Part shown: piece by piece, positions 9,105-17,783 of the stretch
Layout of the letters: every line of letters starts with the position of its first letter
Position numbering within the stretch: position 1 is the stretch's first letter
NCBI RefSeq assembly: GCF_042688525.2
Contig: NZ_JBHWAB010000001.1
Coordinates: 2,108,001 to 2,172,000, forward strand
Length of the DNA: 64,000 nt
Direction of reading: 5' to 3'
DNA from: Haloimpatiens sp042688525
GTDB taxonomy: Bacteria; Bacillota; Clostridia; Clostridiales; Clostridiaceae
Position numbers and translations under genes: made by a program
The notes under the pieces: generated by a model
Databases searched by the model: none
What the model was told of the DNA's origin: nothing
What the model saw: the letters and a program-made list of their open reading frames with translations, nothing else

Positions 9105-11254
9105 TGAAAAAATACACACAAATAACATATAAATATCTTAAATCCCAAAAGAAAAGATCTATATTAACCATTATTGGAATTATATTATCTGTTGCATTAA
9201 TAAGTTCTATAGGAACATTACTTTATAGTATGAGAGAAAGTGAAATACAAAAAACAATAAAAACAGAAGGAAACTATCATTTTGTATATAAAAAGGGAGA
9301 TAAGAAATTATATAACGAATTAAAGAACAATTCTAAAGTAGAAAGTGTATCAATACTTACAAAGAGTAAAGAAAAAATACCTATTGAAAAAAAGTATACA
9401 ATTATGATTGATAAATTAAACGAAACGGGATTTAAAAACCTTCCTATTAATCTTAAAAAAGGAAGAGTGCCAAAAAATGAAAATGAAATTTTGGTAGAAA
9501 AATGGTTATTAGAAAAAATGGATATAAAGCCAAAGTTAAATGATAAAATTAAGTTTAATATTAAAGGTAAAGAAAAAGAATTTAAATTAGTAGGTATTCT
9601 TGTAAATAGTTATGAAAGTCAATATACAGGAAAAAGTAAATCATATACACTTATTAATTCAATTTCAGAAAGCAGTGAACTTAATTTATTTGTAAAATTA
9701 AAATCAGGGGTATCTATTAAAAATAATATATCAGAATTTAAAAATATGGATAAGAATGATGCTTTTTCTATTAACAGGCATTTGTTAAACTTATTAGGCG
9801 AAAGTCCAGATAGTAATGTAAATAAGACTTTAATAGTAGTTGGAGGAGTTTTAATTCTTCTAGTGTTAATATCAACTATAGCAGTTATATATAATGCATT
9901 TCATATTTCAGTTTTAGAAAGAATTAAACAGTTTGGAGTGTTAAGATCTATAGGTGCAGCCCCTAAACAAATAAAAACAATAGTACTTAAAGAAGCATTA
10001 ATAATGAGTTTTATTGCTATACCACTGGGTTTATTAAGTGGAATATTTGCACTTAAATTTGTACTTACTATTGTAACTTCAGATATGCTTATAAAAGCTA
10101 ATGAGGTAGTTGTATCACCTATGATAATTTTAGTAAGTTCTGGTGTAGGATTATTAGCCGTATTAGTTTCTGCAATGCTTCCAGCAAGAACAGCTTCTAA
10201 GGTATCTCCTTTAGATGCAATTCAAAATAGAGGAAGTTTCAAAAAAGAGAAAATAAAAAGAAGAAGAAGTCTTTTAGAAAGATTCATGAAAGTAGAATCA
10301 TTAATGGCACACAAAAATATAAAAAGAAATAGAAAAAGATTTAGAATAACTGCATTTTCAATAACTATAAGTGTTATATTATTTATAGTATTTAGTAATT
10401 TTGCTAGTATGGCACTTAAAGTAAATGAAACTGGTAATGAAGAAGAGAATTTAAGTTATAAAATACAAAAACGAGTAACGGAAAAAGAAAAGCCCAAATT
10501 TACAATAGATGATTATAATAAAGTAAAAAATATTGCAGGTGTAGATACGGTATTCAAAAACTATACTAGAATTAATACTTCAACACTTATACCTAAAGAA
10601 AAGTTAACAAATAAATACAAAGAATATAGTCCTATGGGTAATAAAACAATAAAAAATTCTGGAAAAGAATATAGTGTACTTGGAACTTGTATTGAAGGAT
10701 ATGATAATGAAAGATTAGAAGAAACTAAGAAATATTTAAAAAAGGGTAATGTAGATATAGAAAATATGAACATGGAAAATGGAGTATTAGTTGTTGTAAC
10801 AAATAGAGAATTTGTTAAAAAACAAAAGAAAATGGTTATATATGATTCAGCAGATTTTAAAATTGGAGATGAAATACCAATAGATTTAAACAATTATTCT
10901 ATAGAAAATAATAAATTTCCATCTAATGTGTTCAAAGTAAAGGTAAATGGTGTATTAGAAAAAGTTCCTTATGGATATGATGAATATAGTTATGGTGGAA
11001 TTCGAATAATAGCTTCTAATAAGTTACTGCAAAAAATAGCACAATCTATTGATAAAAAAGAATATAAGAAAAGGTTTGGAGAAGAATTTAAAGGAATAAA
11101 TATTAAAGGTTTTGATGTTAAACTAAAAAAAGATGCTGATAGGGATTCTGTAAGTTCTAAAATTAAAAAATTAGAAGAAGCAGATTCAACTAATATTATT
11201 ACTAATGTAGAAGAAAATTTAAAAGAAGAGAAGAAGAGCTATATTTCAATTTAA
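9104..11254 (+). CDS. FtsX-like ABC transporter permease, N-terminal part (frameshifted gene)
   Basis: An integral membrane subunit partnered with the ATPase at 8424. The N-terminal helix at about 20-42 is followed by a large extracytoplasmic MacB-PCD-like domain, then a FtsX core of three helices at about 243-365. A second membrane unit begins near residue 405 with another extracytoplasmic domain. The frame stops at TAA 11252-11254 in SYISI, just where the last FtsX unit should begin. That unit lies in the next frame (11262-11648). Removing one T from CAATTTAAAG near 11250 gives a continuous protein of about 845 residues, the usual length for this architecture. A recent mutation or a sequencing error is equally possible. 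Confidence 0.85.
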   Translation: MKKYTQITYKYLKSQKKRSILTIIGIILSVALISSIGTLLYSMRESEIQKTIKTEGNYHFVYKKGDKKLYNELKNNSKVESVSILTKSKEKIPIEKKYTIMIDKLNETGFKNLPINLKKGRVPKNENEILVEKWLLEKMDIKPKLNDKIKFNIKGKEKEFKLVGILVNSYESQYTGKSKSYTLINSISESSELNLFVKLKSGVSIKNNISEFKNMDKNDAFSINRHLLNLLGESPDSNVNKTLIVVGGVLILLVLISTIAVIYNAFHISVLERIKQFGVLRSIGAAPKQIKTIVLKEALIMSFIAIPLGLLSGIFALKFVLTIVTSDMLIKANEVVVSPMIILVSSGVGLLAVLVSAMLPARTASKVSPLDAIQNRGSFKKEKIKRRRSLLERFMKVESLMAHKNIKRNRKRFRITAFSITISVILFIVFSNFASMALKVNETGNEEENLSYKIQKRVTEKEKPKFTIDDYNKVKNIAGVDTVFKNYTRINTSTLIPKEKLTNKYKEYSPMGNKTIKNSGKEYSVLGTCIEGYDNERLEETKKYLKKGNVDIENMNMENGVLVVVTNREFVKKQKKMVIYDSADFKIGDEIPIDLNNYSIENNKFPSNVFKVKVNGVLEKVPYGYDEYSYGGIRIIASNKLLQKIAQSIDKKEYKKRFGEEFKGINIKGFDVKLKKDADRDSVSSKIKKLEEADSTNIITNVEENLKEEKKSYISI

Positions 11255-11261
11255 AGTATTC

Positions 11262-11648
11262 TTGTATGGTTTTATTATAGTAATTTCTCTTATCGGAAGT
11301 TTGAATATAATAAATACTATAAGTACAAATATGATTTTGAGGAAAAGAGAATTTTCTACACTTAAGGCAATTGGTATGACTATGGGACAGATAAATAAAA
11401 TGGTTCTTTTTGAAGGTATTCAATATGGACTTACAGGTTCTATATGTGGTTTAGGAATAGGCTTACCCCTTGCATACTTCTTGTATACTAAAGTAACTTC
11501 ACTAATGGAGTTTGGATGGCAAATTCCTTGGGGAGATGTAACAATAGCAGTGATAGGATCCATTACAATAGGACTTTTATCTTCTTTAATTCCTCTAAGA
11601 CGTATAAGAAAAAGTAGCATTATTGATGACATAAGAATGGAAGAGTAA
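11262..11648 (+). pseudogene. FtsX-like permease, C-terminal part in a shifted frame
   Basis: The frame encodes KVFLYGFIIVISLIGSLNII, then NTISTNMILRKREFSTLKAI and GMTMGQI: the first helix and coupling segment of the terminal FtsX domain. Two further helices and a cytoplasmic tail RRIRKSSIIDDIRMEE follow. This is exactly the missing end of the permease starting at 9104. No ribosome binding site precedes the possible TTG at 11262, so it is not an independent gene. The continuous reading would join near 11250. A strong terminator follows directly. Confidence 0.8.
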
Positions 11649-11682
11649 AGATTTGCATTGCAAATCTTTACTCTTTTTTATG
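11647..11682 (+). terminator. Terminator of the 8424-11648 transporter operon
   Basis: AAAGATTTGCA and TGCAAATCTTT (11647-11669) form a strong stem overlapping the stop codon, followed by ACTCTTTTTT. Confidence 0.85.
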
Positions 11683-11724
11683 CAATATATCTTTTTTTCT
11701 TATGTATCTTTATTTACATTACAA

Positions 11725-11739
11725 AGTTGTAAGACAACT
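11725..11739. promoter_or_regulatory. Candidate operator AGTTGT-AAG-ACAACT upstream of the Bce-type operon
   Basis: A perfect 6+3+6 inverted repeat lies about 100 bases before the ATPase gene, inside ATTACAAAGTTGTAAGACAA. A near copy (AGTTGT-AAA-ACAATT) lies at 31955 before another Bce-type permease. It may bind the BceR-like regulator encoded downstream at 15238; this is inference from position and symmetry. Confidence 0.4.
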
Positions 11740-11838
11740 GAAATGTTTATCGATAGGAGAAAATTTATTTAAAGCCTATAATGTAATCAAAGCTTGAAAG
11801 CAATGATGTATTGCAGCAATGTTAGGAGGATGAATAAA

Positions 11839-12603
11839 TTGAAAAATGTTTTGGTTGTAAAAAATTTAAAGAAAATATATGGTTCTAAAGGAAATGTGTA
11901 TACTGCATTAAATGGAGTGGATTTAGAAATAAAAGAGGGAGAATTTATTGGAATAATGGGTCCTTCTGGTGCTGGAAAAACGACTTTGTTAAACATGGTA
12001 TCTACTATTGATAATCCAACCAGTGGAAATGTTCTTATTGATAATGAAGATATAACGACAATGAAAGATAAAGATTTAGCAAGATTTAGAAGAGAAAAGC
12101 TAGGTTTTATATTTCAGGATTTTAATTTATTAGATACATTAACTATTAGAGAAAATATAGCACTTCCATTAGCTCTATCAAAGGTTAATATTAGAACACT
12201 TAAGAAAAAAGTGATGGATATATCAAAAAATTTAGGGATTGAAGATTTATTAAATAAATATCCTTATGAAATATCTGGAGGACAAAAGCAGAGAACAGCA
12301 GCAGCTAGAGCAATTATAACAAAACCTTCACTGATTTTGGCAGATGAACCTACTGGAGCGTTAGATTCAAAGTCTTCAACATCTTTATTAGAATCATTGA
12401 GTGAACTAAATGAAAAAGATAAAGCAACAATAATGATGGTAACTCATGATGCTTTTGCAGCAAGTTATTGTAAAAAAGTTTTATTAATAAAAGATGGAGT
12501 TATTTGTGAAGAGATTTACAGAACATCAACAAGAAAAGCTTTCTTTCAACAAATCATGGATATGATGGCTAGAATAGGTGGTGACAATGGTGGGCTTATT
12601 TAA
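11839..12603 (+). CDS. BceA-type ABC transporter ATP-binding protein
   Basis: An ATPase of about 254 residues for a peptide-antibiotic detoxification (BceAB) transporter. Motifs: Walker A G41-PSGAGKTT, Q-loop FQDFNLLDTL typical of Bce-type ATPases, signature ISGGQ at 145-149, Walker B ILADEP at 165-170. The C-terminal tail FFQQIMDMMARIGG is also typical of BceA. The TTG at 11839 lies 9 bases after AGGAGG; an ATG at 11830 touches it and is too close. The end overlaps the permease gene by 17 bases. With the permease, regulator and kinase up to 16919 it forms a complete sensor-transporter module. Confidence 0.9.
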   Translation: MKNVLVVKNLKKIYGSKGNVYTALNGVDLEIKEGEFIGIMGPSGAGKTTLLNMVSTIDNPTSGNVLIDNEDITTMKDKDLARFRREKLGFIFQDFNLLDTLTIRENIALPLALSKVNIRTLKKKVMDISKNLGIEDLLNKYPYEISGGQKQRTAAARAIITKPSLILADEPTGALDSKSSTSLLESLSELNEKDKATIMMVTHDAFAASYCKKVLLIKDGVICEEIYRTSTRKAFFQQIMDMMARIGGDNGGLI

Positions 12604-14548
12604 TATAGCATGTAGCAACGTAAAGAAAAATTTTAAAAATTATTTTTTATATGTTTTTTCTATGATTTTTAGTGTGTCTATGTACTTTATATTTAAATCT
12701 ATTCAATATAATGATGTAGTAAATGAAGTAACAAAAAGTTTTGGTAAGATAGATACTGGATTTAAATCAGCAGCTATTGTTATTGCAATGTTTTCAGCTG
12801 TATTTATATGGTACTCTAACAATTTTTTTATAAGAAAAAGGAAAAAAGAGATAGGATTATATTCACTATTAGGTATTGAAAAAAAAGAAATAGGAAGAAT
12901 GTTATTCTATGAAACATTGGCAATAGGGGTTATCTCTTTAATAATTGGGATAATCTTGGGAGTTTTCTTATCTAAGATATTCATTGGAATATTGATAAAA
13001 TTAATAGGTATAAGTACTGCTGTAAAATTTACTTTCTCATTAAAAGCAGTTAAAGATACTTTAATTATCTTCTTTATATTATTTGCTATTGTTTCTGTGC
13101 ATGGATACTCAATAATTTACAGATATGAATTAATTGAATTATTTAAAGCAGAAAGCAAAAGAGAAAAGGAACCTAAGGCTTCATTAATTTTAGCAGTTTT
13201 ATCAGTGATACTTATAGGTGGAGGATATTATATATATAATCATCCCTTTAATAGTTTTATGCTAACTGCTATGTGTACTCTTATATTAGTTGTTGCAGGA
13301 ACATATGCTTTTTTTAATTCGTTTATGGTATTTATGATTAAAATATCAAAGAAAAATGAAAAAAAATTCTTTAAAGGGTTAAACATGATATCTACATCAC
13401 AATTACTTTACAGAATAAAAGGAAATGCAAATACATTAGCAACAATTGCTGTTTTAAGTGCAGTTACTCTAAGTGCAATGGGATTAAGTGTAACTTATTA
13501 CAAAACTTTTTCAGACAAAACAGATATATCAAAGCCATTTTCATATATGATTTATGGTAACTCTAAAGTAAATGAAGCTAATAATACTTTTAAAAGTTTG
13601 GTAAACAAGTATCCTGATAATAAAATTAAATCTGAAGTTCATGTGAATGTATACAATTTAAAAGGTATGTTACCTAACGTTTCAAAATATAGCAGCAGCT
13701 CAGAAGATACAATAAATGTATTATCAGAAAGTCAATTAAAGAAAGTATATAAATCTAGAAATTTAAAATATGATTTTGAAGACTTAAAATCTGAAGAGGA
13801 TGTAATTTTATTTGATGAATATTATAACTCAAATTATATGAAAAGTTATAGGAATAAAGATCTTACTATAAATTTTAAAAATGAAAATAAAAAATTTAAA
13901 ATAGCAGATTTTAGAGGCTTTCCATTATTCAATGCACATACATTAAGGAATTTGGTAGTAGTAAAAGATAGTGTTTATGAAAAATTTAGTGTAAGAGAAG
14001 CTTTATATACAGTTAATGCATATAAAGTTAATAATCAAAAAGAAAGTGGTAAATTAGAAAAGGACGTACGAGAACATATTGAAAAAATAGAAACTACAAT
14101 TTCTCAAGATGAAAACTTTAATAAAATATTAGACTTATCAACATTTTATACAGACTATAAACAAGAATCAATAATGGTAGGAGTTATGTTATTTATAGGA
14201 ATAATTTTAGGATTACTATTCCTTATCTGTATGGGAAGTATAATCTTCTTTAAGCAAATTTCAGAAGCACAAGATGAAGTAGTAAGATATGATATTTTAA
14301 GAAAAGTAGGGGTAGATGATAATGAGATTAAAACTAATATTTTAAAACAAATGTCATTTGTTTTTATAGCTCCACTTGTATTAGGATGTATGCACAGTTT
14401 TGCAGCAGTGTCTTTATTTGCAAAAGCATTTAATATTAATTTACTAAGTGTAAGTGTTTTAACATTAATACCTTATTTAGTAATATACATTATATATTAT
14501 TTCGTAACATCTAATTTCTATTTTAAAATAGTTACAAAAAGAGGATAA
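12587..14548 (+). CDS. BceB-type ABC transporter permease
   Basis: A membrane permease of 653 residues. The start segment NIACSNVKKNFKNYFLYVFS is characteristic of BceB proteins. About ten helices are visible. The large extracytoplasmic loop of roughly 200 residues, which binds cell-wall-active peptides or their lipid II cycle targets, spans about residues 310-520. FtsX domains lie at each end; KKRKKEIGLYSLLGI follows helix 2. The start codon at 12587 lies within the end of the ATPase gene. BceB also forms the sensory complex with the BceS-like kinase encoded downstream. Confidence 0.9.
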   Translation: MVGLFNIACSNVKKNFKNYFLYVFSMIFSVSMYFIFKSIQYNDVVNEVTKSFGKIDTGFKSAAIVIAMFSAVFIWYSNNFFIRKRKKEIGLYSLLGIEKKEIGRMLFYETLAIGVISLIIGIILGVFLSKIFIGILIKLIGISTAVKFTFSLKAVKDTLIIFFILFAIVSVHGYSIIYRYELIELFKAESKREKEPKASLILAVLSVILIGGGYYIYNHPFNSFMLTAMCTLILVVAGTYAFFNSFMVFMIKISKKNEKKFFKGLNMISTSQLLYRIKGNANTLATIAVLSAVTLSAMGLSVTYYKTFSDKTDISKPFSYMIYGNSKVNEANNTFKSLVNKYPDNKIKSEVHVNVYNLKGMLPNVSKYSSSSEDTINVLSESQLKKVYKSRNLKYDFEDLKSEEDVILFDEYYNSNYMKSYRNKDLTINFKNENKKFKIADFRGFPLFNAHTLRNLVVVKDSVYEKFSVREALYTVNAYKVNNQKESGKLEKDVREHIEKIETTISQDENFNKILDLSTFYTDYKQESIMVGVMLFIGIILGLLFLICMGSIIFFKQISEAQDEVVRYDILRKVGVDDNEIKTNILKQMSFVFIAPLVLGCMHSFAAVSLFAKAFNINLLSVSVLTLIPYLVIYIIYYFVTSNFYFKIVTKRG

Positions 14549-14562
14549 AAGGAGGAATTTAA

Positions 14563-15087
14563 ATGAAAAAGATAGGTATAGTTTTAGCTAGTTTACTTAT
14601 AGTATTTTTCGCAGCAGCCATGGTAGCAAGAAGTTTAGTATATCCCTTAAAATATAAAGCTGAAATTCAAAAGTATGCTAAAGAATATAGTGTAGAGCCA
14701 GAATTAATAGCAGCTATAATCAATGTTTCATCAAACTTTGATCCAAAACCTTATAAAAAAGGGGAAAGATGTGGTCTTATGGATTTACAAGATAAATCTG
14801 CAATGATTTTAGCAAAACAAATGGGATTTAAAGATTTTAAGAGTGAAAATTTAGGCAATCCAGATACAAATATAAAAATAGGAACTTGGTTTATATCTCA
14901 AAATTATAAAAATAAAGATATAGAAGAAGTTGTGACAAAATGGGGCGGAGTAAATTATGCAGATGCCGCTGGAGATCTAAACCTAGAAAAAGAAAAGAAA
15001 AAATGGGAAGATTATTTTAAAAAATATTATGTAGAAAAAATAAAGAAAAGAATGAAAGTATATAAAATTTTATATCCAACACTATAA
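14563..15087 (+). CDS. Membrane-anchored lytic-transglycosylase-fold protein lacking the catalytic Glu
   Basis: A 174-residue protein with an N-terminal membrane anchor (residues 4-26) and an extracytoplasmic SLT (soluble lytic transglycosylase) domain. SLT enzymes have an AIIxVESxFxP motif whose Glu is the acid/base catalyst; here it reads AAIINVSSNFDPKPY, so Ser stands at that position. The following GLMDL matches the usual GLMQL, and KIGTWFISQNY and the final aromatic helix are recognisable. It follows the Bce-type permease by 14 bases behind AAAGGAGG and is followed by a terminator, then the two-component genes. It may bind peptidoglycan without cutting it, perhaps as an accessory to the transporter. 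Confidence 0.75.
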   Translation: MKKIGIVLASLLIVFFAAAMVARSLVYPLKYKAEIQKYAKEYSVEPELIAAIINVSSNFDPKPYKKGERCGLMDLQDKSAMILAKQMGFKDFKSENLGNPDTNIKIGTWFISQNYKNKDIEEVVTKWGGVNYADAAGDLNLEKEKKKWEDYFKKYYVEKIKKRMKVYKILYPTL

Positions 15088-15128
15088 TAAATAAAGATAA
15101 AAGTATAAAGTATAAAGTTAAAATGAGG

Positions 15129-15163
15129 AAAAATTTCCGAAGCAAAGCTTCGGAAATTTTTAA
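15129..15163 (+). terminator. Terminator between the Bce transporter and its two-component genes
   Basis: AAAAATTTCCGAAGC and GCTTCGGAAATTTTT form a 15-bp perfect stem with an AAA loop. The regulator and kinase genes beyond it therefore probably have their own promoter. Confidence 0.88.
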
Positions 15164-15237
15164 AATTACACAAATTCTTGGTATTATTCAAATAATATTG
15201 TAAAATTATATAAACAATACTATTAGAGGTGATTGAT

Positions 15238-15939
15238 ATGGGTTATAAAATTATGATAGTTGAAGATGATAAAAATATTGCAAAACTTTTAGGGGAATAC
15301 ATTGAAAGATATGGATATAGTTCAATTGTTTTAGAGGATTTTGATAAAGTTATAGAAATTTTCACACAAGAGAAACCTGACTTAGTATTAATGGATGTTA
15401 ATTTGCCTAAATTTGATGGATATTTTTGGTGTACAAAAATAAGGCAAAAATCTTTGTGTCCTATTATATTTATTTCTGCTAGAGATAATGAAATGAATCA
15501 AGTCATGGCAATAGAAAGCGGAGGAGATGACTATATAACAAAACCTTTTCATTATCAAGTGGTTTTAGCCAAAATTAAAGGACAGTTAAGAAGAGTTTAT
15601 GGTGAGTATGCTTCAAAAGGAGCAGAAGACGTTATAGAAATAGAAGGACTTTTATTATATCCTGAAAGATTGGAAATAAATTTTAAAGATAAAAAAATAT
15701 CTTTAAGCAAAAATGAATGTAAACTACTAAAAATATTAATGAAAAAATATCCTAAAGTTGTTTCAAGAGATAATTTATTAGAAAGCTTATGGGATGATCA
15801 AAACTTTGTAGATGATAACACATTGAGTGTAAATATAACAAGAGTTAGAAAAAGATTAAGTGATATTGGAATAAAAAATGCAGTTGAAACAGTTAGGGGT
15901 TCAGGCTATAGACTAAATGCCACTTGGAGGAACATGTAA
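15238..15939 (+). CDS. BceR-like response regulator (OmpR family)
   Basis: A cytoplasmic DNA-binding regulator of 233 residues. The receiver domain (about 1-120) has acidic VEDD at 8-11, phospho-acceptor D53 in VLMDVNLP, and a Lys in TKPF. The winged-helix domain (about 130-230) ends VRGSGYRLNA. ATG 15238 follows AGAGGTGAT with good spacing; a GTG at 15229 overlaps that site. Its stop overlaps the kinase start (TAATG). It likely activates the transporter genes at 11839, possibly through the inverted repeat at 11725 (inference). Confidence 0.9.
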   Translation: MGYKIMIVEDDKNIAKLLGEYIERYGYSSIVLEDFDKVIEIFTQEKPDLVLMDVNLPKFDGYFWCTKIRQKSLCPIIFISARDNEMNQVMAIESGGDDYITKPFHYQVVLAKIKGQLRRVYGEYASKGAEDVIEIEGLLLYPERLEINFKDKKISLSKNECKLLKILMKKYPKVVSRDNLLESLWDDQNFVDDNTLSVNITRVRKRLSDIGIKNAVETVRGSGYRLNATWRNM

Positions 15940-16919
15940 TGAAACTATTTTTAAGAGAGCATATTGGGATAGTGATTTTGTACATACTAAATTTTGTGCT
16001 TCTTTTTACCATATATGCAGTATTTGATGGATTTAGTAATTTATCAAATGTTATGTATTTTATATTTTTGAGTACATTTTTACTTTTTTGTTATTTAACA
16101 ATAAGGTATTTAAACAATAAAAAAATATATAAAACTTTAAATAAAAAGCCTAAAAATTTTGATGAAGTTCTTAAGTCTTTTGGCACATCTTCCTTTGGAA
16201 GAGATTTAAATAGCTTTGTAAATGACCTATATAGTCTCTATCAATATAAAATTCATTTATATATAAAGAAGCAAAATGAACATATTAATTTTATAAATCA
16301 ATGGGTACATCAAATGAAAACTCCTTTATCTGTAATAAAACTTATTTTACAAGATAATGAAGATGAACCTTATGTTGATGACATAAAAGAGGAAACGGAT
16401 AAATTAGAGAGAGGATTGAATATGGTATTATACAATGCTCGTTTAGATACTTTTGAGCATGACTTTAATGTAGTGGATTTTAACTTAAGAACAGCAGCAA
16501 GTGAAGTTATAAACCAGCAAAAAAGGTATTTTATAAAAAATAAAATTTTCCCTAAACTTAATATTGAAGAAAGTATTAGTATAAAATCTGATAAAAAGTG
16601 GATTAAATTTATATTGGATCAGCTCTTAGTTAATGCAGTTAAATATTCAATTAATAAAGGTAAATTTGTAGAAGTAAATGCTTATAAATCTGATTCCAAA
16701 GTAGTTTTGGAAGTTAAAGATGAAGGAATTGGAATACCTAAAAAGGATATAAAGAGAGTTATTGAGCCTTTTTATACTGGTGAGCATGGAAGAAATTATG
16801 GAGAGTCAACTGGAATGGGCCTTTATCTTGTTAATGAGGTTTGTAAAAAACTTAATCATAAATTAGATATTGAATCTCAAGAAGGTATCGGAACAAGGAT
16901 AAGAATTATTATTAGTTAG
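15939..16919 (+). CDS. BceS-like intramembrane-sensing histidine kinase
   Basis: A membrane histidine kinase of 326 residues with two helices (about 8-28 and 38-57) joined by a very short extracytoplasmic loop, the signature of Bce-type kinases that sense through the transporter. The dimerisation domain carries NQWVHQMKTPLSVIK with phospho-acceptor His124. The ATPase domain has N (LLVNAVKYS), G1 (VKDEGIGIP) and G2 (ESTGMGLYLV) boxes. The start overlaps the regulator stop, behind GGAGG. Confidence 0.9.
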   Translation: MKLFLREHIGIVILYILNFVLLFTIYAVFDGFSNLSNVMYFIFLSTFLLFCYLTIRYLNNKKIYKTLNKKPKNFDEVLKSFGTSSFGRDLNSFVNDLYSLYQYKIHLYIKKQNEHINFINQWVHQMKTPLSVIKLILQDNEDEPYVDDIKEETDKLERGLNMVLYNARLDTFEHDFNVVDFNLRTAASEVINQQKRYFIKNKIFPKLNIEESISIKSDKKWIKFILDQLLVNAVKYSINKGKFVEVNAYKSDSKVVLEVKDEGIGIPKKDIKRVIEPFYTGEHGRNYGESTGMGLYLVNEVCKKLNHKLDIESQEGIGTRIRIIIS

Positions 16920-17027
16920 TAGCTTATAATAAAATAGTTTAACTTTTGCATGTGAAAAATAGTGGATGTGGTAAAAAAAGTATCTTCTGTCAACTAAAAT
17001 TCTAGTGAACGGGGTGAGGATGGGAAA

Positions 17028-17783
17028 ATGAGTGTACTTGAACTAGAGGAAGTATATAAAATATATGGAGATGGTCATGGAAATATAGCTTTGAAGAATA
17101 TTAATTTAGCAGTAGAAAAAGGCGAGTTTCTTGGAATAATGGGACCTTCTGGCAGTGGTAAGACTACTTTGATAAATGCAGCTTCTACAATAAATAAAGT
17201 ATCTGCTGGAAAGGTTTATATTGATGGATTTGATATGAGTAACCTAAACAAAGAACAACTTGCTCTAATGAGACGAGAAAAGATAGGTTTTGTATTTCAG
17301 GATTTTAGGCTTATTGATACTTTAAGTGTTAAAGAAAATATAATGCTTCCTTTAATTTTAGAAAAAGTGGAATTTGATGAAATACATAAAAGACTTACTA
17401 AACTAGAAAGTATTTTATGTATCAAAGATTTAATGAATAAGAATATCCATAAACTTTCTGGAGGAGAAAAACAAAAAGTAGCCATAGCAAGAGCTGTAAT
17501 TCATAACCCATCAATTTTATTTGCAGATGAACCAACAGGAAGATTGGATTCTGCTTCAACAAAAGTTATTATGGATTTATTTAAAAATATAAATGAAGAG
17601 TTTAATATAACTATAGTAATGGTTACTCATGATTCTAGGATTGCTAGTTACTGCAGTAGGGTTTTATTTTTGAAGGATGGAGAAATTTATAATGAAATGT
17701 ATAAGGGAGAGGAAAGAGATAAATTTTACAAGAGAATTATAGATGTGGTTTCTTTCCTAGGAGGAAAAACTTATGACATTTGA
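17028..17783 (+). CDS. BceA-type ABC transporter ATP-binding protein (second module)
   Basis: A 251-residue ATPase with Walker A G39-PSGSGKTT, Q-loop FQDFRLIDTL, signature LSGGE, Walker B ILFADEP, and a C-terminal tail FYKRIIDVVSFLGG like that of BceA proteins. Start ATG 17028 lies behind GGGGTGAGGATGGG. The 108-base gap after the kinase stop shows no clear terminator, so transcription may read through from the two-component genes. Its end overlaps the permease gene by 11 bases. It is a second BceAB pair next to one kinase-regulator pair, as seen when one transporter senses and another detoxifies. Confidence 0.9.
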   Translation: MSVLELEEVYKIYGDGHGNIALKNINLAVEKGEFLGIMGPSGSGKTTLINAASTINKVSAGKVYIDGFDMSNLNKEQLALMRREKIGFVFQDFRLIDTLSVKENIMLPLILEKVEFDEIHKRLTKLESILCIKDLMNKNIHKLSGGEKQKVAIARAVIHNPSILFADEPTGRLDSASTKVIMDLFKNINEEFNITIVMVTHDSRIASYCSRVLFLKDGEIYNEMYKGEERDKFYKRIIDVVSFLGGKTYDI

